A stretch of 64,000 nucleotides of DNA. Source: Halobacillus sp. Marseille-P3879. Its GTDB lineage: Bacteria; Bacillota; Bacilli; Bacillales; Halobacillaceae. Under the pieces are notes generated by a model. The model did not search any database. It was not told where the DNA came from and saw nothing but the letters and a program-made list of their open reading frames with translations. Position numbers and translations under genes: made by a program. Positions 61,863-64,000 of this stretch are shown here, piece after piece; position 1 is the first letter of the stretch; each line of letters begins with the position of its first letter. Where the stretch lies: the NCBI RefSeq assembly GCF_900240285.1, contig NZ_OESS01000003.1, positions 558,001 through 622,000 of the forward strand, given 5' to 3'.

Positions 61863-62342
61863 ATGGCAGCACATACACCATCTGCAGAAGGCGCTACATA
61901 TTTATCAAGAAATCTTTGGTCTGGATTTTTATTTGGAATTGGTCTGGTCGCTTTTTTAGATGAAACAGTTTTTCACCAGTTATTACATTGGCATCACTTT
62001 TATGATAAATCAACAACAAACGTCGGGCTTGTTTCAGATGGTTTCTTTCATGCACTCAGCTGGTTTGCAACAATTGGTGGACTTTTTTTATTTGCCGATT
62101 TACGAAGAAGAAATGCTGTGGCGATGAAAAGATGGTGGGGAGGCATTCTGCTTGGTGCGGGTGCGTTTCAGCTTTACGATGGGATCATTCAGCATAAATT
62201 GATGCGTATTCACCAAATACGGTATGTCGACAATGTTATTGTGTACGATATAATCTGGAATCTGATTGCTTTATTGATGATTATTATTGGAGTAGTTTTG
62301 GTAAGACGTACACGCCATGGAAATGGGAGGGGGCGAGGGTGA
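61863..62342 (+). CDS. DUF2243 membrane protein
   Basis: A 159-residue protein with four helices. The DUF2243 pattern is readable: GFLFGIGLVAFLDETVFHQLLHWHHFYD, then DGFFHALSW, GAGAFQLYDGIIQHKLMRIHQIRY. Many histidines sit at membrane edges (HQLLHWHHF, IQHK), compatible with metal or haem handling, which is inference. GAGGAGGG precedes the ATG. It overlaps the CtaG-like gene by 4 nt; the pair is conserved in several actinobacteria and bacilli. Confidence 0.88.
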   Translation: MAAHTPSAEGATYLSRNLWSGFLFGIGLVAFLDETVFHQLLHWHHFYDKSTTNVGLVSDGFFHALSWFATIGGLFLFADLRRRNAVAMKRWWGGILLGAGAFQLYDGIIQHKLMRIHQIRYVDNVIVYDIIWNLIALLMIIIGVVLVRRTRHGNGRGRG

Positions 62343-63157
62343 ACGGTCAGCATCATAGTGCCATGGTAACAGGAGAAGGTTTTTTGATGGCCCAGGTCCT
62401 TTTGACTCTTCCATTTATAATTATCCTGGCTGTTTATTGTACAGCCTTATATACATTAAAAAAGAAGCAGCAGAATTGGCCTTTACACCGGTCAATCATG
62501 TTTTTTACAGGTGTCCTCTGTGCCCTTGTGACAGTTGTAGGACCTTTCGCTCATTGGGCGCATTCCAATTTCATTATCCATATGGCCGGACATCTGCTGT
62601 TAGGAATGCTCGCTCCACTATTAATGGTTCTGGCCGCGCCGCTCACTTTATTCTTAAAAGCTCTGCCGGTAGATTCTGCGAAAAAAATTACATTCATTTT
62701 ACGATCCCGTCCTGCCGGTTTACTGACGCATCCGGTAATTACATCACTCCTTAACGTAGGAGGCCTGTGGATCCTTTATACTACGAGTCTCTATTCCATG
62801 ATGCACGAGTATGTAGGGTTACATATTATAATTCACTTCCATGTTTTTGTTGCCGGTTATTTATTCACAGCGTCGCTCCTGTACATTGATCCGACTTCCC
62901 ACAGGAAGAGTTATTTGTACCGTTCGATTATTTTAATTCTGGCTCTTGCAGGGCACGGCATCCTATCTAAGTATATCTATGGACACCCGCCTGAAGGAGT
63001 ACCAGTTTCTCAAGCAGAAGCCGGAGGCATGCTTATGTATTACGGAGGGGATGCAATAGATTTAATGATCGTCTTTTTCCTTTGTCTGCACTGGTTTCGG
63101 GCAACTCGTCCCCGTTCTTCCCGGAGTGGAGGTGTGGAGACCTGCCAAACGGTGTAA
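62339..63157 (+). CDS. CtaG-family cytochrome c oxidase assembly protein
   Basis: A 272-residue membrane protein with about seven helices of the caa3-type CtaG family (distinct from the copper protein Cox11/CtaG). Conserved histidines appear in GPFAHWAHSNFIIHMAGHLLLGMLAP, in IIHFHVF, and near AGHGILSK, with GGDAID near the end. B. subtilis CtaG is needed for cytochrome caa3. The start is GTG within the DUF2243 stop (GTGA overlap), with GGGAGGGGGCG upstream. Confidence 0.88.
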   Translation: MNGQHHSAMVTGEGFLMAQVLLTLPFIIILAVYCTALYTLKKKQQNWPLHRSIMFFTGVLCALVTVVGPFAHWAHSNFIIHMAGHLLLGMLAPLLMVLAAPLTLFLKALPVDSAKKITFILRSRPAGLLTHPVITSLLNVGGLWILYTTSLYSMMHEYVGLHIIIHFHVFVAGYLFTASLLYIDPTSHRKSYLYRSIILILALAGHGILSKYIYGHPPEGVPVSQAEAGGMLMYYGGDAIDLMIVFFLCLHWFRATRPRSSRSGGVETCQTV

Positions 63158-63267
63158 GAGCAGTTCCTGCCTCAATAATACTATATCGATATGCAGAAAA
63201 TTATGATAAAATCTGACGATAGATTTGAATTTTCAATCTATTTTTAAAGGAATTGGAGGAGTTTCAG
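63158..63267. other. intergenic region before the DASS transporter gene
   Basis: TATGATAAAAT (about 63200) is a likely -10. TAGATTTGAA/TTCAATCTA followed by TTTTT (about 63221-63247) can form a hairpin that may terminate the CtaG-like gene or attenuate the transporter transcript. Confidence 0.4.
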
Positions 63268-64000
63268 ATGCAGAATCAATCGCTGTTAAAAAACTACTGG
63301 AATCGTCTTTGGCAGATGCATGAAGAAGCCAAGGATTTAATGAAATTTACTGTAAATGGCAATTCGGAGAATCTTACTGAAGAGAAGCAGGCGGACTCGG
63401 AGGATACGAATGGTTCTCAGCCGCCGTTTGATACCCGGCAGAAAATAGGGCTATTTTTAGGGCCAATTTTGTTTGCGCTTACATTGATGTTCTTTGAACC
63501 GGAGGGACTTTCCCAAAGTGCGGTAGCTATTTTGGCAAGTACGTTATGGATCGCTACATGGTGGATTACGGAAGCCATGCCTATCCCGGCTACATCCTTG
63601 CTCCCCTTAATCTTGTTTCCCCTTACCGGCGGTTTGAATGGGGGAGACACAGCTTCTTCCTATGGGGACAATACTATTTTCCTGTTTATGGGTGGTTTTC
63701 TGATCGCATTATCGATGCAGAAATGGTACTTGCATAAGCGGATTGCATTATTTATTATTTCGTGGATTGGCACGAGCACAGAACGAATCGTGCTGGGTTT
63801 TATGGTAGCTACGGGGTTTTTATCGATGTGGATTTCCAATACTGCCACAGCTATGATGATGGTGCCCATTGGTCTGGCTGTAATCTATCAGTCCTCTGAA
63901 CAGCTCGAAAAATCTGGTGAAGGCAGCATAGACCATTCTTCTTTTAATTTTGGAAAAGTAACCATGCTTGGTATTGCTTATAGTGCTTCGATTGGAGGAT
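63268..64000 (+). CDS. DASS/SLC13-family anion (dicarboxylate/sulfate) symporter, 5' part
   Basis: The first 244 codons of a membrane transporter that continues beyond the window. After a cytoplasmic N-terminal region of about 58 residues (polar, acidic), the DASS signature ILASTLWIATWWITEAMPIPATSLLPLILFP is clear. The sodium/substrate motif follows as MWISNTATAMMMVPIG, corresponding to the SNT motif. Substrates of the family are succinate-type dicarboxylates or sulfate. GGAGGAG lies 5-8 nt before the ATG. Truncated by the window edge. Confidence 0.9.
   Translation, partial: MQNQSLLKNYWNRLWQMHEEAKDLMKFTVNGNSENLTEEKQADSEDTNGSQPPFDTRQKIGLFLGPILFALTLMFFEPEGLSQSAVAILASTLWIATWWITEAMPIPATSLLPLILFPLTGGLNGGDTASSYGDNTIFLFMGGFLIALSMQKWYLHKRIALFIISWIGTSTERIVLGFMVATGFLSMWISNTATAMMMVPIGLAVIYQSSEQLEKSGEGSIDHSSFNFGKVTMLGIAYSASIGG

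Overview
The window is a chromosomal segment of a moderately halophilic, spore-forming-type Bacillaceae (Firmicutes), closest in character to Halobacillus or Oceanobacillus. This rests on three things seen in the sequence: gene order from yeaC to rlmCD that follows the Bacillus subtilis yeaC-yebA-guaA-pbuG-yebEG-pur-yerABC-pcrBA-ligA-yerH-opuE-gatCAB-dgkB-yefA region; acidic proteins and several compatible-solute transporters; and guanine riboswitches on guaA, pbuG and purE, the same trio I recall for Oceanobacillus. No rRNA, tRNA, CRISPR, prophage or insertion sequence was found.

Region 1 (1-8.4 kb): a three-gene MoxR ATPase / DUF58 / transglutaminase operon, then guaA and pbuG, each behind a guanine riboswitch with its own intrinsic terminator. 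Region 2 (8.4-22.8 kb): a convergent small heat-shock gene, yebE-yebG, and the complete purine operon purEKBCSQLFMNHD. The operon is preceded by two inverted PurR boxes, a strong promoter and the third riboswitch. Together these supply and control GMP/IMP: guanine represses synthesis, uptake and the last GMP step at the RNA level, and PurR probably acts on transcription. Region 3 (22.8-43.4 kb): yerA-yerB-yerC, pcrB-pcrA-ligA-camS (DNA repair and ligation, prenylglycerol lipid, pheromone lipoprotein), a proline block (P5C dehydrogenase, a 42-residue membrane peptide, proline/Na+ symporter), a NERD-domain gene followed by 21-bp tandem repeats, gatCAB, dgkB and rlmCD.

Region 4 (43.4-64 kb) no longer follows B. 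subtilis order and is accessory in character: katG with a near-perfect PerR box, a DUF4317 gene, a DUF454 gene, a BCCT-type solute transporter, an NKWYS/sulfotransferase-like gene paired with a MurJ-type flippase, and a full assimilatory nitrate/nitrite cluster (nasB, nasC, nasD/nirB, nasE/nirD, SUMT, sirohydrochlorin chelatase). A TnrA-type site lies about 50 bp upstream of the expected nas start point. The window closes with a DUF2243/CtaG membrane pair and the 5' part of a DASS (SLC13) transporter cut by the window edge.

The points most worth a second look are the nasB paralogue with two of its four sirohaem/Fe-S cysteines replaced, the uncatalogued small membrane proteins (22650-22754 and 34722-34850), the 7-residue/21-bp repeat ORF after the NERD gene, a 72-bp dispersed element found at two places, and the NKWYS-MurJ pair.
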